Assembly: GCA_944322555.1 (NCBI GenBank)
Contig: CALUPJ010000005.1
Coordinates: 1 to 52,867 of the forward strand
Source of the DNA: Candidatus Gastranaerophilales bacterium
GTDB taxonomy: Bacteria > Cyanobacteriota > Vampirovibrionia > Gastranaerophilales > Gastranaerophilaceae
DNA length: 52,867 nucleotides
Direction of reading: 5' to 3'
Shown piece after piece: positions 14,554 to 23,578 of this stretch (within the stretch, counting starts at the first letter, position 1; each line of letters begins with the position of its first letter). The position numbers were made by a program, and so were the translations under genes. Below the pieces are notes generated by a model, which saw only the letters and a list, made by a program, of their open reading frames with translations, did not search any database and was not told the origin of the DNA.

Positions 14554-15036
14554 CTATTGCCCGCGAATTGAAGATGATATATCTGAAAATTGTCTGCGCT
14601 CCAAATCGGAAAGCACCATAAAACGAGTACCCGTTTTAGATAAGTCCATCATTTCACGTTCCAATTCCACATTATTTCCTGCGGAATTTGTGCCGTTAAA
14701 GATATCTGTCACCACCTGAGGTCTGAATTGGTCATATACGTTTGATTGAAGATATGCCTTTTCTTGAAGTGTAGGAGTTCTGTAAGTATGTACCTCCCCC
14801 GTAAACACATCAACCATTGGCGGTTTATATTCGATGCTGTTTTGTCCTTTTATATAGTCTTTCAAATCTTCTTTTTCTATAATTTCCGCAAGCTGGCTTT
14901 CAAAAGCCACTTCCCTTCTTTGAAACCCCGGTGTCATTACGTTTGCAATATTAGAGGCAACAGCATGTTGTCTGTCCATAAGACCATCCATACCCAGTTT
15001 TGTTATTTCTATTGTTCTGTTTGATATTAAGTCCAT
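14554..15036 (-). CDS. flgB: Flagellar basal-body rod protein FlgB
   Basis: 160 residues. The N-terminal rod motif is clear: LGMDGLMDRQHAVASNIANV followed by TPGFQRREVAFE. The C-terminal helix (NNVELEREMMDLSKTGTRFMVLSDLER) matches the rod family. FlgB forms the proximal rod with FlgC and FliE. It is preceded by AAGGAG and lies 9 nt after the histidine kinase stop, so the rod genes appear cotranscribed with the two-component genes. No other flagellar genes are in the window. Confidence 0.95.
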   Translation of the reverse strand: MDLISNRTIEITKLGMDGLMDRQHAVASNIANVMTPGFQRREVAFESQLAEIIEKEDLKDYIKGQNSIEYKPPMVDVFTGEVHTYRTPTLQEKAYLQSNVYDQFRPQVVTDIFNGTNSAGNNVELEREMMDLSKTGTRFMVLSDLERRQFSDISSSIRGQ

Positions 15037-15045
15037 AAAAGCTCC

Positions 15046-16263
15046 TTAAACCAAGCCTATAGTAATTACAAATTCCGTATAATCATCACCTGTATGTTCT
15101 AGTTTTAACTGCCCGAACTGTTCCTCCATAAATTTTTTACAGATATACAGCCCCAGCCCCGAACCGTTCAATTTTGTTGTATAGCCCTTATCAAAAGCTT
15201 TTTCTGGATTTTTAACCGGAGCTGCATTATTAGAGATTTTTATTATTGCAAATTCTTCTCTCTTTTCGGTTACAATTTTAATATACTTACCATCGCGGAC
15301 ATCATCAAATGCTTCTGCCGCGTTTTTAATAAGATTAACCAATACACCAGTAAGCTTATCTTTATCGGCAAGAACATCAATGTTTATTTTATTTTCTACA
15401 GTATACTTAATATTTTTGCATTCAAAATATACTTTAGTCAAATCTTTGACATTATTTACAAGCTCCTTTAAATTAACAGTATTTAAAGCGTTTGATTGAA
15501 CCGATTTTAGGGACAGAAGAGAGTTATTCCCCATTATAACGGCTCTTGTAATACAATCTGCGGCATTTTTGATTGTCTTATCTTTAATATTATTTTTAAT
15601 ACAGTATTTCCGAATGACTTCACTATATAAATCACATATTGAAAGCTGATTTTTTACTTCATGAGCAATGAATCTTGTTTCATCATTATAAACTTCGGGT
15701 TTCTCGTTTTGCACTTCCGCATAACCTATAACAGCATCTTTTGAAGCTTCATCCAGATTTTCAATCAAGCGTCTGATAGAGGAGTTGAGGAGTTTGTTAT
15801 CACGTCTGTCAGGCTTAAACCGTTCCTGATATTTTTTCACATCAATAATAGTATTTCTGTTTATTATATCTAAAGCTTCATTCTGAAGTTTAGAGTTACA
15901 GATAGAATAATATCTTACGGTATCTTCATCATCTGTACGATTATCCCAGAGTATAATTGATACAAATCTCTGAGTCATAACACATATAAATTCGGTGCCT
16001 GCCCAGACTTTTTCTCTTAAATTACCGCTTTCATCCGAAAAGTCAAAAGACTCTATATCAGAAAACTCAAGTCTTTTTATCAGCCCTAAAATACCATCTT
16101 TATTAAGTATTCTATATAGAACAACACCTTCCTCGGGTTTATCCAAAAGAGGCTCTAAGACAGCACGAATAAGACATTTCAATGTCCCTTTGGCAAGAAC
16201 CTTGTTTTCCTGAGAATCAATCAGTTCTCTTAAATAATTTTGCTGCCTTACTATCTTTTTCAT
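15046..16263 (-). CDS. Soluble sensor histidine kinase
   Basis: 405 residues with no membrane segment, so probably cytoplasmic. Residues 1-185 are a sensor region of unknown type. His201 in RFIAHEVKNQLS is the phosphoacceptor. The ATPase domain shows an N-box (VNLIKNAAEAF, Asn314) and a G-box (SGLGLYICKKF, 368-378). It lies 36 nt downstream of a NarL-type regulator and 9 nt upstream of flgB. The pair most likely controls the rod operon itself, and perhaps more genes. What it senses cannot be read from the sequence. Confidence 0.92.
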   Translation of the reverse strand: MKKIVRQQNYLRELIDSQENKVLAKGTLKCLIRAVLEPLLDKPEEGVVLYRILNKDGILGLIKRLEFSDIESFDFSDESGNLREKVWAGTEFICVMTQRFVSIILWDNRTDDEDTVRYYSICNSKLQNEALDIINRNTIIDVKKYQERFKPDRRDNKLLNSSIRRLIENLDEASKDAVIGYAEVQNEKPEVYNDETRFIAHEVKNQLSICDLYSEVIRKYCIKNNIKDKTIKNAADCITRAVIMGNNSLLSLKSVQSNALNTVNLKELVNNVKDLTKVYFECKNIKYTVENKINIDVLADKDKLTGVLVNLIKNAAEAFDDVRDGKYIKIVTEKREEFAIIKISNNAAPVKNPEKAFDKGYTTKLNGSGLGLYICKKFMEEQFGQLKLEHTGDDYTEFVITIGLV

Positions 16264-16299
16264 TATTATTGCCCCGAGCCATACAATTCTGTCACAGAC

Positions 16300-17010
16300 T
16301 TATGCAGATATTCTTACTTTCTTTGTTAAAAATCCGTTATTTATCGCATACAATACTGCCTGAGTTCTGTCATTAACCTGTAGTTTTTGGAAAATATTGT
16401 TAACATGTGTTTTGACAGTTGTTTCGGAAATAAACAGCTTGCTTGCAACACCTTTATAAGTAATACCCTGCGTCAACAATTCCAATACTTCTTCTTCTCT
16501 TTGTGTCAACTCATCCAAAAGATTTTCTTCATCAGCTCCGGATTCTTTCTTTGCGGTTTCTTCTTTGAATGATTGCTGGAAATATTCAAAAAATCTTGAT
16601 GATAATGCAAGCGGAAGATAAATCTTACCGTTAAGAACTTCTTCAATAGCATAAATAAGCTGTGCTGATGCCATGGTTTTCAGAACATAACCTTTTGCCC
16701 CGATTTTCATTGCTCTGAATATTAAATCCGCATCGTCATAACCGGAAAGCGCTAAGACTTTCGTATCCAAACCTAGTTTAGAGATTTCCATAATACCCTG
16801 CAAACCGTCTCTTTCCGGCATATTCATATCCAGTAATACAATGTCAGGCTGATATTTCTTAATCAAATTAAGCCCTACGGTTACATTAGTAGCAATACCA
16901 ACTACATCAAATGTTCCTTCCAGATTTAATAATTCTCTGATTCCCGTCAAGTGCTCGTAATTATCATCAATAAGAAGCACTTTAGGATTTTTCTTAAACT
17001 CACGTCTCAT
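16300..17010 (-). CDS. NarL/FixJ-type response regulator
   Basis: 236 residues from the ATG at 17010, which has a purine-rich site. An upstream in-frame TTG at 17031 has none and is less likely. The receiver domain has Asp15/Asp16, the phosphoacceptor Asp61 (VLLDMNMPERDG), the switch LALSG and the conserved Lys in GYVLKT. A LuxR-type HTH follows (LTQREEEVLELL, then SETTVKTHVNNIFQKL), so it binds DNA when phosphorylated. It is the first gene of RR-HK-flgB-flgC-fliE. The gyrA upstream region is also its upstream region, on the opposite strand. Confidence 0.95.
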   Translation of the reverse strand: MRREFKKNPKVLLIDDNYEHLTGIRELLNLEGTFDVVGIATNVTVGLNLIKKYQPDIVLLDMNMPERDGLQGIMEISKLGLDTKVLALSGYDDADLIFRAMKIGAKGYVLKTMASAQLIYAIEEVLNGKIYLPLALSSRFFEYFQQSFKEETAKKESGADEENLLDELTQREEEVLELLTQGITYKGVASKLFISETTVKTHVNNIFQKLQVNDRTQAVLYAINNGFLTKKVRISA

Positions 17011-17131
17011 ACTCTCTCTTCTCCCTATCAATTAGCTTTTATTTTTCTACTTTACATATATTACCCCTTAAAAGAGGATATTTTCATCAATACAAGGGTT
17101 AATTTTAAAGCATTTGAGGTAGATTAGAAGA

Positions 17132-17151
17132 TATAGACCACCCGGTCTATA
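17132..17151. promoter_or_regulatory. Operator-like inverted repeat TATAGACC-N4-GGTCTATA
   Basis: A perfect 8-bp inverted repeat with a 4-nt spacer, about 120 nt upstream of the response regulator start. It could bind a dimeric regulator of the RR-HK-flagellar operon. No terminator-like T-tract follows. Confidence 0.5.
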
Positions 17152-17595
17152 AAACAATTCAAAACCTTGTCACTGACGTTATTAAAGGCTATATTAAATG
17201 TATTAGACAAAATAAAGTAGATTACAGCATTTGAGCTAGTATAAAAGGTGTAATTTAAGATTGCGGGTTATAAACTTAAAAATCATAAAATCAAGCTTGT
17301 ACTCAGATATTTTCATTGCGTCAAAATGCGTCATTTTATGATATACCTGACATAATAAAAGGTGTGTAATAAAAGAAAAGTTTGCCATTGAGACAAAGGC
17401 AAACATTAAATAAACACGAGGATATTAAGAGAGAGTATAAAAAGAAACTTGTTTTGGGAGCGCTGGAATTATTTATCCGTCATCTCCTTTGTTTTTTCAT
17501 TTTATTTATCCCTTACATTTATATAAAGTATTTTTATTTTCAAAAATTGCCTTTTTTAAAAGAATTGTTACATAGCTTAAAACTGTATAAATAGA

Positions 17596-17625
17596 GGATT
17601 TAAGGAGTATATACTCTTTAAATCC
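17596..17625. promoter_or_regulatory. 30-nt near-perfect palindrome upstream of gyrA
   Basis: GGATTTAAGGAGTAT faces ATACTCTTTAAATCC, which is 15 bp with a single G-T pair and no loop. There is no T-tract, so a protein-binding site or cruciform is more likely than a terminator. Confidence 0.5.
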
Positions 17626-17652
17626 AACTCATATCTAAGTAAATGAATTTGC

Positions 17653-17680
17653 TTTACACAAACCTTTTTTGTGTTAATAT
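17653..17680 (+). promoter_or_regulatory. gyrA promoter with operator-like palindrome in the spacer
   Basis: TTTACA, 16 nt, TAATAT. The inverted repeat ACACAAA-CCTTT-TTTGTGT (17656-17674) spans the end of the -35 and the whole spacer, a position where a bound repressor would block RNA polymerase. Confidence 0.6.
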
Positions 17681-17713
17681 ATTGTATGTATAGAGGGATA
17701 GAGGAGAAAGGTT

Positions 17714-20263
17714 TTGAGTAGTCAACAGAATATGTTTTCAGACGGTAAGATAGTTCCGGTTAATATACGTGAGGAAATGAAAAAGTGCTATATAGATTAT
17801 GCAATGAGTGTAATCGTAGGTCGTGCGCTTCCTGATGTAAGAGACGGCTTAAAGCCCGTACACAGACGCATTTTGTACGCTATGAATGAATTAGGCATGA
17901 CTCCTGATAAACCGTTTAAGAAATGTGCCCGTATTGTAGGTGAAGTTCTGGGTAAATATCACCCGCACGGGGACAGCTCAGTATATGAAGCCCTCGTTCG
18001 TCTTGCACAGGATTTTAATACAAGATATCTTGTAGTTGACGGGCATGGCAACTTCGGTTCCGTTGACGGAGACAGCGCTGCTGCAATGCGTTATACGGAA
18101 GCGCGTATGCACAAGATAACCCAGTCAATGCTTGCAGATATTGATTGTGAAACGGTAGATTTTGTACCAAACTTTGATGGTTCGTTAGAAGAGCCCTCTG
18201 TGCTTCCGGTAAGGCTGCCTATGCTTCTTTTAAACGGTGTTTCAGGGATTGCTGTCGGTATGGCGACTAATATTCCTCCGCATAACTTAAGAGAAGTTGT
18301 CGACGGTACAATAGCCTTAATCGACAATCCTCAAATAACTGTAGAAGGCTTAATGGAATATATCAAAGGCCCTGACTTCCCGACAGCCGCAACCATTGTC
18401 GGATTGAACGATATCAAGCAGGCATATGAAACAGGAAGAGGCTCTATTAAAATGTCAGCAGTAGCAACTATAGAAGAAATTCCTGGAGGTGCGGGCAGAC
18501 AGACCAGAACAGCCATTATTGTCACAGAAATACCGTATCAGGTTAACAAGTCCCAGTTAATTGAGAAAATTGCAGAACTTGTAAAAGAGCAAAGAATTAA
18601 CGGCATTTCCGACTTAAGAGACGAATCCGACAGAGAAGGTATGCGTATTGTAATCGAGCTTAAGCGCGATGCAAAACCTGAAGTTGTTAAAAATAACTTG
18701 TTTAAATATACTCAATTAGCAACAACATTCGGCGTAAATATGGTAACTCTGTGCGGCAAACAACCGAGATTACTCAATCTTTATGAAGTTTTGAACGAAT
18801 TCGTTGAACACAGAGTTGAAATTGTTACAAGAAGAACTATATACTTCCTCAAAAAAGCAAAAATCCGCGCTCACATTTTAGCAGGTTTGCTGATTGCACT
18901 GGGTTCTCTGGATGAAGTTATAGAGCTTATTAAAAAGTCAAAAACAACTGATGATGCAAGAGTCGGCTTGATGAGCAGATTCGGGCTTGACGCAGATCAG
19001 GCAAATGCAATCCTTGAAATGCAGTTAAGAAGACTGACAGGTTTGGAACAGGATAAGATTAAGAACGAATATGATGAGTTGTTGAAGAAAATTCAAGAGT
19101 ACGAAGCTATTCTTGCAGACAGACAAAAAGTTCTTGATATTATTAAAACAGAGCTTCTGGAGGATAAAGAAAAATACGGTGATGACAGAAAAACACAAAT
19201 CGTACCGGAACAGGGCGAAGTTACAATAGAAGACCTGACTCCAAATACTCCAATGGCGGTATTTATTACACATCAAGGATATTTAAAGAGAATTTCTCTT
19301 GATACATTTGAGCGCCAAAATCGTGCTACACGGGGCAAAGCCGGTATAAAAACTAAAGATGACGATGATATTCAGCATTTCTTCACAGCCATGATGCATG
19401 ATAAAGTGCTATTCTTCTCGTCTAAAGGTATTGTATACAGCCTAAATGTATATGATTTCCCTGAAGGCGGCCGCCAATCCAAAGGCCTGCCTATTGTAAA
19501 TGTTCTTCCGATAGAACAGGGTGAACAAATAACGGCCGTTGTTCCTGTAAGTAATTTCTCGCATGATTTGAATCTTATTATGCTAACACAAAAAGGTTAT
19601 ATTAAGAGAATAGAACTTGATAATTTTGCAAATATTAGACGTAGCGGAATTATAGCCATTTCTCTGGAAGAGGGCGATAAACTTAATTGGGTAAAACTTG
19701 CAAACCCCAATGATGAAATAATAATCGGTACTTCTTGCGGGATGGCAATACGATTCCCGATAGAAGACTTAAGGCCGCTCGGCAGAAGCGCACGAGGAGT
19801 TAATTCAATGAAACTCCGTGCCGCTGATACAATAATAGGATGCGATATTGTTCCAAGAAACCATGATGCGGATTTACTGGTTGTTACATCAGATGGTTTC
19901 GGAAAGAGAACTAAATTGTCCGAATTCCGTTCACAAAACAGAGGCGGTATAGGTCTGATTGCAACCAAGTTTAAATCAAATATGTCAAGACTTGTTGCGC
20001 TAACTATTGTGGAAGAACAGGATGAAATCATGCTGGTTACGGCAAACGGTATTGTTACAAGAATAAAAGCCGGAGATATATCTTGCCAGGGACGTCCCGC
20101 AACGGGTGTAAGAGCTCAAAATCTTGTAGATAACGATACGGTAGTATCTGTTAATAAAATTGTAAACACCGATAAAGATGATGACATTCCTGCTGACATA
20201 AATCCTGCTGTTGATATGACAGAAGGGGAACAGACTTCTATTATAGGAACATCCGAAGAATAA
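17714..20263 (+). CDS. gyrA: DNA gyrase subunit A
   Basis: 849 residues, near full family length. Catalytic Tyr127 lies in [10 protein letters not shown]; the quinolone region reads [10 protein letters not shown] (Ser88/Ser89, Glu92). The winged-helix, tower and C-terminal beta-pinwheel blades are all present. The GyrA box is [10 protein letters not shown] in place of the standard QRRGGKG, a form I associate with cyanobacterial GyrA. The start is TTG at 17714 with GGAGAAAGG upstream; the next ATG is codon 7. The protein introduces negative supercoils with GyrB, which is not nearby. A topoisomerase IV ParC role is less likely given the conserved first blade, but cannot be excluded from sequence alone. 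Confidence 0.95.
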   Translation: MSSQQNMFSDGKIVPVNIREEMKKCYIDYAMSVIVGRALPDVRDGLKPVHRRILYAMNELGMTPDKPFKKCARIVGEVLGKYHPHGDSSVYEALVRLAQDFNTRYLVVDGHGNFGSVDGDSAAAMRYTEARMHKITQSMLADIDCETVDFVPNFDGSLEEPSVLPVRLPMLLLNGVSGIAVGMATNIPPHNLREVVDGTIALIDNPQITVEGLMEYIKGPDFPTAATIVGLNDIKQAYETGRGSIKMSAVATIEEIPGGAGRQTRTAIIVTEIPYQVNKSQLIEKIAELVKEQRINGISDLRDESDREGMRIVIELKRDAKPEVVKNNLFKYTQLATTFGVNMVTLCGKQPRLLNLYEVLNEFVEHRVEIVTRRTIYFLKKAKIRAHILAGLLIALGSLDEVIELIKKSKTTDDARVGLMSRFGLDADQANAILEMQLRRLTGLEQDKIKNEYDELLKKIQEYEAILADRQKVLDIIKTELLEDKEKYGDDRKTQIVPEQGEVTIEDLTPNTPMAVFITHQGYLKRISLDTFERQNRATRGKAGIKTKDDDDIQHFFTAMMHDKVLFFSSKGIVYSLNVYDFPEGGRQSKGLPIVNVLPIEQGEQITAVVPVSNFSHDLNLIMLTQKGYIKRIELDNFANIRRSGIIAISLEEGDKLNWVKLANPNDEIIIGTSCGMAIRFPIEDLRPLGRSARGVNSMKLRAADTIIGCDIVPRNHDADLLVVTSDGFGKRTKLSEFRSQNRGGIGLIATKFKSNMSRLVALTIVEEQDEIMLVTANGIVTRIKAGDISCQGRPATGVRAQNLVDNDTVVSVNKIVNTDKDDDIPADINPAVDMTEGEQTSIIGTSEE

Positions 20264-20584
20264 TGCCTGGCATTCATCTATAAACATTTTTTAATGATGC
20301 GGTAAATCTGTAATTTACCGCATCATTAAAATTTAATTCATGAACTATAGTCTTAAAGAATCTTAAAGAAAGATTCTATTGGTTTTTAATAATTTAAAAA
20401 TCTCGCAGAATTTAGTCTGTAATTTCCGGCAGATATTGAACTTATTATATCCGCATGATACGATAATGGAACTGATAAAAACAGATTCAATAATAGAAAA
20501 CAAAGCAGATAAAAAAATTATCTATAATAAACATAATGCAGTTTGATATTTAAAACTTTATTAAATTCATGAGGAGAAATTATA
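20264..20584. other. 321-bp gap between gyrA and pflA
   Basis: It holds the gyrA terminator (20289-20331) and a small AGAATCTT-AAAGA-AAGATTCT hairpin (20357-20377). The rest is AT-rich sequence with no clear gene. The pflA ribosome site (GAGGAG) is at its end. Confidence 0.6.
20289..20331 (+). terminator. Terminator of gyrA
   Basis: A perfect 19-bp stem, TTTTAATGATGCGGTAAAT with its complement, around a 5-nt loop (CTGTA), 26 nt after the gyrA stop. Confidence 0.85.
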
Positions 20585-21331
20585 ATGACTGAATCAGGAA
20601 ATATACATTCTGTGGAAAGCTGCGGCACTGTTGACGGTCCCGGAATAAGATTTGTTGTATTTACGCAAGGCTGTCCTTTAAGATGCCAATATTGCCACAA
20701 CCCTGATACATGGGAGTTTAAAGAAAACAACAAAATGTCTGTTGACGAAATTTTGGAACAATATGAAGGCGTTAAAGAGTTTTGTGCGGGAGGTATCACT
20801 GTTACAGGCGGAGAACCGATGTGTCAAATGGAATTTGTAACCGAGCTATTTCAAAAAGCCGGAGAAAAAGGAATCAATACAGCACTTGATACATCAGGCG
20901 TTCTTTTCAATAAAAACAATACCGAAAAAGTGGATAAGCTTCTGAAATATACAAGTCTTGTTCTTCTTGATATTAAGCATATTGATGATGAAGAGCATAA
21001 AAAACTTACGGGACATTCTAATAAAAATATATTGGAATTTGCAAAATACCTCTCAGATATTAAAAAGCCAATGTGGGTAAGACATGTTGTAGTACCCGGG
21101 ATTACGTATAAAGAAGAATATTTGACAAAATTAGGAGAATTTCTTGCAGGTTTGCATAATATAGCAGCTTTAGATGTGCTGCCTTATCACGATATGGCAG
21201 TACCCAAATATGAAAATCTAGGTATAGATTACCCCCTTAAAGGAGTCCCTCCGTTAACACACGAAGAAGCTCTTAAAGCAAGAAATATCATCATGAAAGC
21301 ATATAAAGAAATCCGGGGAAAAAATAAATAA
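20585..21331 (+). CDS. pflA: Pyruvate formate-lyase activating enzyme (glycyl-radical activase)
   Basis: 248 residues, family length. It is a radical SAM enzyme that makes the glycyl radical on pyruvate formate-lyase. The [4Fe-4S] site is Cys30-x3-Cys34-x2-Cys37 (CPLRCQYCHNP), GGEP at 75-78 binds SAM, and the N-terminal GTVDGPGIRFVVFTQGC is characteristic of PflA. The gene is monocistronic with a strong Shine-Dalgarno (GAGGAG). The target PflB is not adjacent, so another glycyl-radical enzyme as substrate cannot be excluded. It indicates fermentative, anaerobic pyruvate use. Confidence 0.94.
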   Translation: MTESGNIHSVESCGTVDGPGIRFVVFTQGCPLRCQYCHNPDTWEFKENNKMSVDEILEQYEGVKEFCAGGITVTGGEPMCQMEFVTELFQKAGEKGINTALDTSGVLFNKNNTEKVDKLLKYTSLVLLDIKHIDDEEHKKLTGHSNKNILEFAKYLSDIKKPMWVRHVVVPGITYKEEYLTKLGEFLAGLHNIAALDVLPYHDMAVPKYENLGIDYPLKGVPPLTHEEALKARNIIMKAYKEIRGKNK

Positions 21332-21380
21332 ATTTTTAATAACAAAACAGGGAAATGTAAACAAATTTAAACTTGCTGTC

Positions 21381-21409
21381 TTGACAGTATTAAAGGGATT
21401 GTGTTTAAA
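21381..21409 (+). promoter_or_regulatory. Promoter of rplU-rpmA
   Basis: TTGACA, 17 nt, TTTAAA. The predicted 5' leader is about 130 nt long, enough for an autoregulatory ribosomal-protein leader, but I cannot assign a known fold. Confidence 0.55.
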
Positions 21410-21549
21410 TTAGTACTATAAATAGTATCAGATAGGTAAATCGTGTCTAAACGGGCGGAAACAGTAAAAACGTTATCGTAATTCATTGCTTTTAGCCGGA
21501 TAGTATTTACTTCCACCCTACGATTCCTCAAAAAGAAAGGATGTACAAA

Positions 21550-21906
21550 ATGTACGCAATAGTCGAAACAGGCGGTAAACAATACCAAGTTGAAGAAGGA
21601 CGTTATGTAGACGTTGAACTCTTAGGCGAAGAAAAAGACGCTAAGGTTGTTTTTGATAAAGTCGTTATGATTGTTAACGGCAAAAAATCAAAAGTAGGAC
21701 AGCCATATGTCGCAAATGCTAAAGTAGAAGGTACAATTGTTAAAAACGACAGAGCAAAGAAAATTATCGTTTTCAAACAGAGACCTAAAAAAGGCTACAG
21801 AAAAAAACAAGGCCACAGACAGGGTTTTGCGAGAGTTATGATTAACAAAATCAGAACAACCGCATCAAAAGCCAAAGCTGAAGTAACTGAAACAACTGAA
21901 GCATAG
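21550..21906 (+). CDS. rplU: 50S ribosomal protein L21
   Basis: 118 residues from the second of two ATGs. The first ATG (21541) touches the AAAGG ribosome site, while the second is 9 nt beyond it and gives the family N-terminus MYAIVETGGKQYQV. Conserved blocks include VGQPYV, KKIIVFKQRPKKGYRKKQGHRQ and the C-terminal KI. The Lys/Thr/Ala tail after residue 105 is slightly longer than usual. It binds 23S rRNA in the large subunit. It is followed 49 nt later by rpmA, the usual pair. Confidence 0.97.
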   Translation: MYAIVETGGKQYQVEEGRYVDVELLGEEKDAKVVFDKVVMIVNGKKSKVGQPYVANAKVEGTIVKNDRAKKIIVFKQRPKKGYRKKQGHRQGFARVMINKIRTTASKAKAEVTETTEA

Positions 21907-21955
21907 TATATGTCTTGAGTTTACATAACAAAAATAATTAAAAGGAGAAATAAAA

Positions 21956-22210
21956 ATGGCACATAAGAAAGGTATGGGATCAACCCGTAACGGCCGCGAT
22001 TCGGAAGCGAAGCGTTTAGGCGTTAAAAAATTCGGCGGCGAAATCGTTAAAGCCGGAAATATCCTTGTCCGCCAGAGAGGAACAAAAATACATCCGGGTA
22101 ATAATGTTGGTATCGGCTCTGATGATACTTTGTTTGCACTCATAGATGGGCAAGTTAAATTTGAACCGCACAGACGTGACAGAAAACAAGTTTCTGTTTA
22201 TGCTGTATAG
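21956..22210 (+). CDS. rpmA: 50S ribosomal protein L27
   Basis: 84 residues, full length: [20 protein letters not shown] at the start, then [23 protein letters not shown] and [13 protein letters not shown] at the end. Its N-terminal tail reaches toward the peptidyl transferase centre. There is no Firmicutes-type cleavable N-terminal extension; the protein starts directly at MAHKK. GGAG precedes the ATG, and a terminator follows at 22245-22277. Confidence 0.98.
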   Translation: MAHKKGMGSTRNGRDSEAKRLGVKKFGGEIVKAGNILVRQRGTKIHPGNNVGIGSDDTLFALIDGQVKFEPHRRDRKQVSVYAV

Positions 22211-22244
22211 CTTTGTGTATAGGTTTTAGAAAATTTTTAAAGAT

Positions 22245-22277
22245 AAGCTTTCTAATAACGGAAGGCTTTTCTTTTTT
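22245..22277 (+). terminator. Terminator of rplU-rpmA
   Basis: AAGCTTTC pairs imperfectly with GGAAGGCTT, followed by a T-rich run (TTCTTTTTT). It begins 35 nt after the rpmA stop. Confidence 0.65.
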
Positions 22278-22339
22278 CATAGCAAAAAATTTTTTTACGC
22301 GGTTTTATTAAATTGTAAATCAGAAAGTGCAGGTAAAAT

Positions 22340-22630
22340 ATGAACGTAAATTCTATCTCTCCTACAAGCTGTAAAGCAAATCCTCTTGCAAATGCAAAGA
22401 AAGTGAGCATACCTCTAAAAGACGGCAAAGAGGCCGTGGTCAGATTTAATGATAAAGCTTACGAATGCCTGATTACAAAAGATGGCAAACTTGTTGGCGG
22501 ACGCGGACAATATGCGGCCAACGGTCTTAATATGCAAGAATGCGCCAAATTCTTTGACAAACTAAGCAAAAATGTAAAAGAAGGTTTTGACTTTCTCGGA
22601 GAGTTTACAAAGGCCGTATTCACAAAATAA
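22340..22630 (+). CDS. Small hypothetical protein
   Basis: 96 residues, ATG with AGG 6 nt upstream. The N-terminus (MNVNSISPTSCKANPLANAKK) is polar and not a signal peptide. Residues 20-55 look like beta strands (KVSIPLKDGKEAVVRF, YECLITKDGKLVGG) and the last 40 a helix (MQECAKFFDKLSKNVKEGF). I do not recognise the family. Codon use and the ribosome site match its neighbours, so it is probably real. It lies between rpmA and the methyltransferase gene, in its own transcript. Confidence 0.7.
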   Translation: MNVNSISPTSCKANPLANAKKVSIPLKDGKEAVVRFNDKAYECLITKDGKLVGGRGQYAANGLNMQECAKFFDKLSKNVKEGFDFLGEFTKAVFTK

Positions 22631-22695
22631 TTGCTCAATCTCAAAAACTATAGTATAATCGACTTGTATATTCCCGATAAAATAAGGACGATTGT

Positions 22696-23562
22696 ATGAG
22701 CGAGATTTGTAAGAACTGGACGCAATGGCTTAAGCAAAACCGTTTTGCCGGACAGACACAAGAAATGCAAGAGCAGACAATGCGCTGGCTTGAAGCTGTG
22801 CGCGATGTAATATTGGTATATGCGGAAATCAAACCCTATGATGTTGTTCTGGATATAGGTACAGGAACCGGTTTGCTAGCTTTTAAAGCTCTGGAAATGC
22901 AGGATTGTAAAGGAAAGGTTATTTTTTCCGACAAGTTTCAGGATTGCCTTGATGATTGCAAAAAAATTCTTGATGAAGCAGGTGTGAAAGAAGGGTTTGA
23001 AATTTTACAATCTCCGGTAGAACATATAGCTTTGCCGGAAAGCAGTGTGCACAAAGCACTAATGCGTTCCGTACTTGTTCATGTTGTTAATAAACAACCT
23101 GCCATAAATGAAATTTTCAGAGTGCTGAAACCGGGCGGAAAATTATGTGCTTTTGAGCCGATTATTCGTTCTAATACACGCTATTGGGAAATTTTAGATG
23201 CGTCTTATATTGAAAAATATGATGATTTTAAGCGTGTTGAAAATGAAATAATGGAAAATCCGTTGGATTCTCTCTGCAACTTTGATGAAAATACTTTGAA
23301 AACCAACCTTGAAATTGCAGGATTTTCAATACCCGAAGTTAAATTGCAGGAGGTTCGCTCAAAATACGTTGTTCAGCCGAATATGGTAAGAGAATGGTTT
23401 ATAAATCCGCCTTCTCCGAATCAGCCTTCCACAAAAGAAAGATTTATGAAGTATTTTGATGAAGCAACCGTAGAAAAATATATGCAGGATGTACAAAATT
23501 ACCTTACAGGACGTGAAATTAACCTGAAAACAAATGCTGTATTTATTAATGCAACAAAGTAA
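22696..23562 (+). CDS. Class I SAM-dependent methyltransferase
   Basis: 288 residues. The Rossmann-type methyltransferase motifs are clear: motif I VVLDIGTGTGLL (50-61), an acidic end of strand 2 (VIFSDK), and a post-motif segment ALMRSVLVHVVNKQPAINEIFRVLKPGGKL, which is typical of UbiE-like small-molecule methyltransferases. The C-terminal 100 residues form a substrate cap without a recognised signature. The substrate is not predictable. It lies 16 nt upstream of kdsB and may be cotranscribed with kdsB and lpxK, which would hint at an envelope substrate, but this is speculation. Confidence 0.88.
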   Translation: MSEICKNWTQWLKQNRFAGQTQEMQEQTMRWLEAVRDVILVYAEIKPYDVVLDIGTGTGLLAFKALEMQDCKGKVIFSDKFQDCLDDCKKILDEAGVKEGFEILQSPVEHIALPESSVHKALMRSVLVHVVNKQPAINEIFRVLKPGGKLCAFEPIIRSNTRYWEILDASYIEKYDDFKRVENEIMENPLDSLCNFDENTLKTNLEIAGFSIPEVKLQEVRSKYVVQPNMVREWFINPPSPNQPSTKERFMKYFDEATVEKYMQDVQNYLTGREINLKTNAVFINATK

Positions 23563-23578
23563 GAAAGAAAGGTTTTAA

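Larger units (their letters stand above)
17011..17713. other. 703-bp divergent intergenic region between the response regulator and gyrA
   Basis: No convincing gene is present. A 70-codon reading frame at 17382-17594 starts with TTG, has no ribosome site, and is Phe/Leu/Tyr-rich only because the DNA is AT-rich. The region holds several signals, listed separately: an inverted repeat (17132-17151), a 30-nt palindrome (17596-17625) and the gyrA promoter with operator. It also has near-identical AGCATTTGAG(G/C)TAG copies at 17109-17122 and 17226-17239, a tandem TGCGTCA pair near 17320-17335, and a GTTTGCC/GGCAAAC hairpin at 17380-17404. Confidence 0.6.

Noticed and set aside
17382..17594. 70-codon open frame upstream of gyrA with a hydrophobic stretch
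   Set aside because: It starts at TTG without a ribosome site. The Phe/Tyr/Ile/Leu content is what AT-rich DNA gives by chance, and it overlaps the 30-nt regulatory palindrome region.
21410..21549. Known ribosomal-protein L21 leader RNA
   Set aside because: The long leader is suggestive, but I could not trace the described conserved helices, so it is mentioned only with the promoter.
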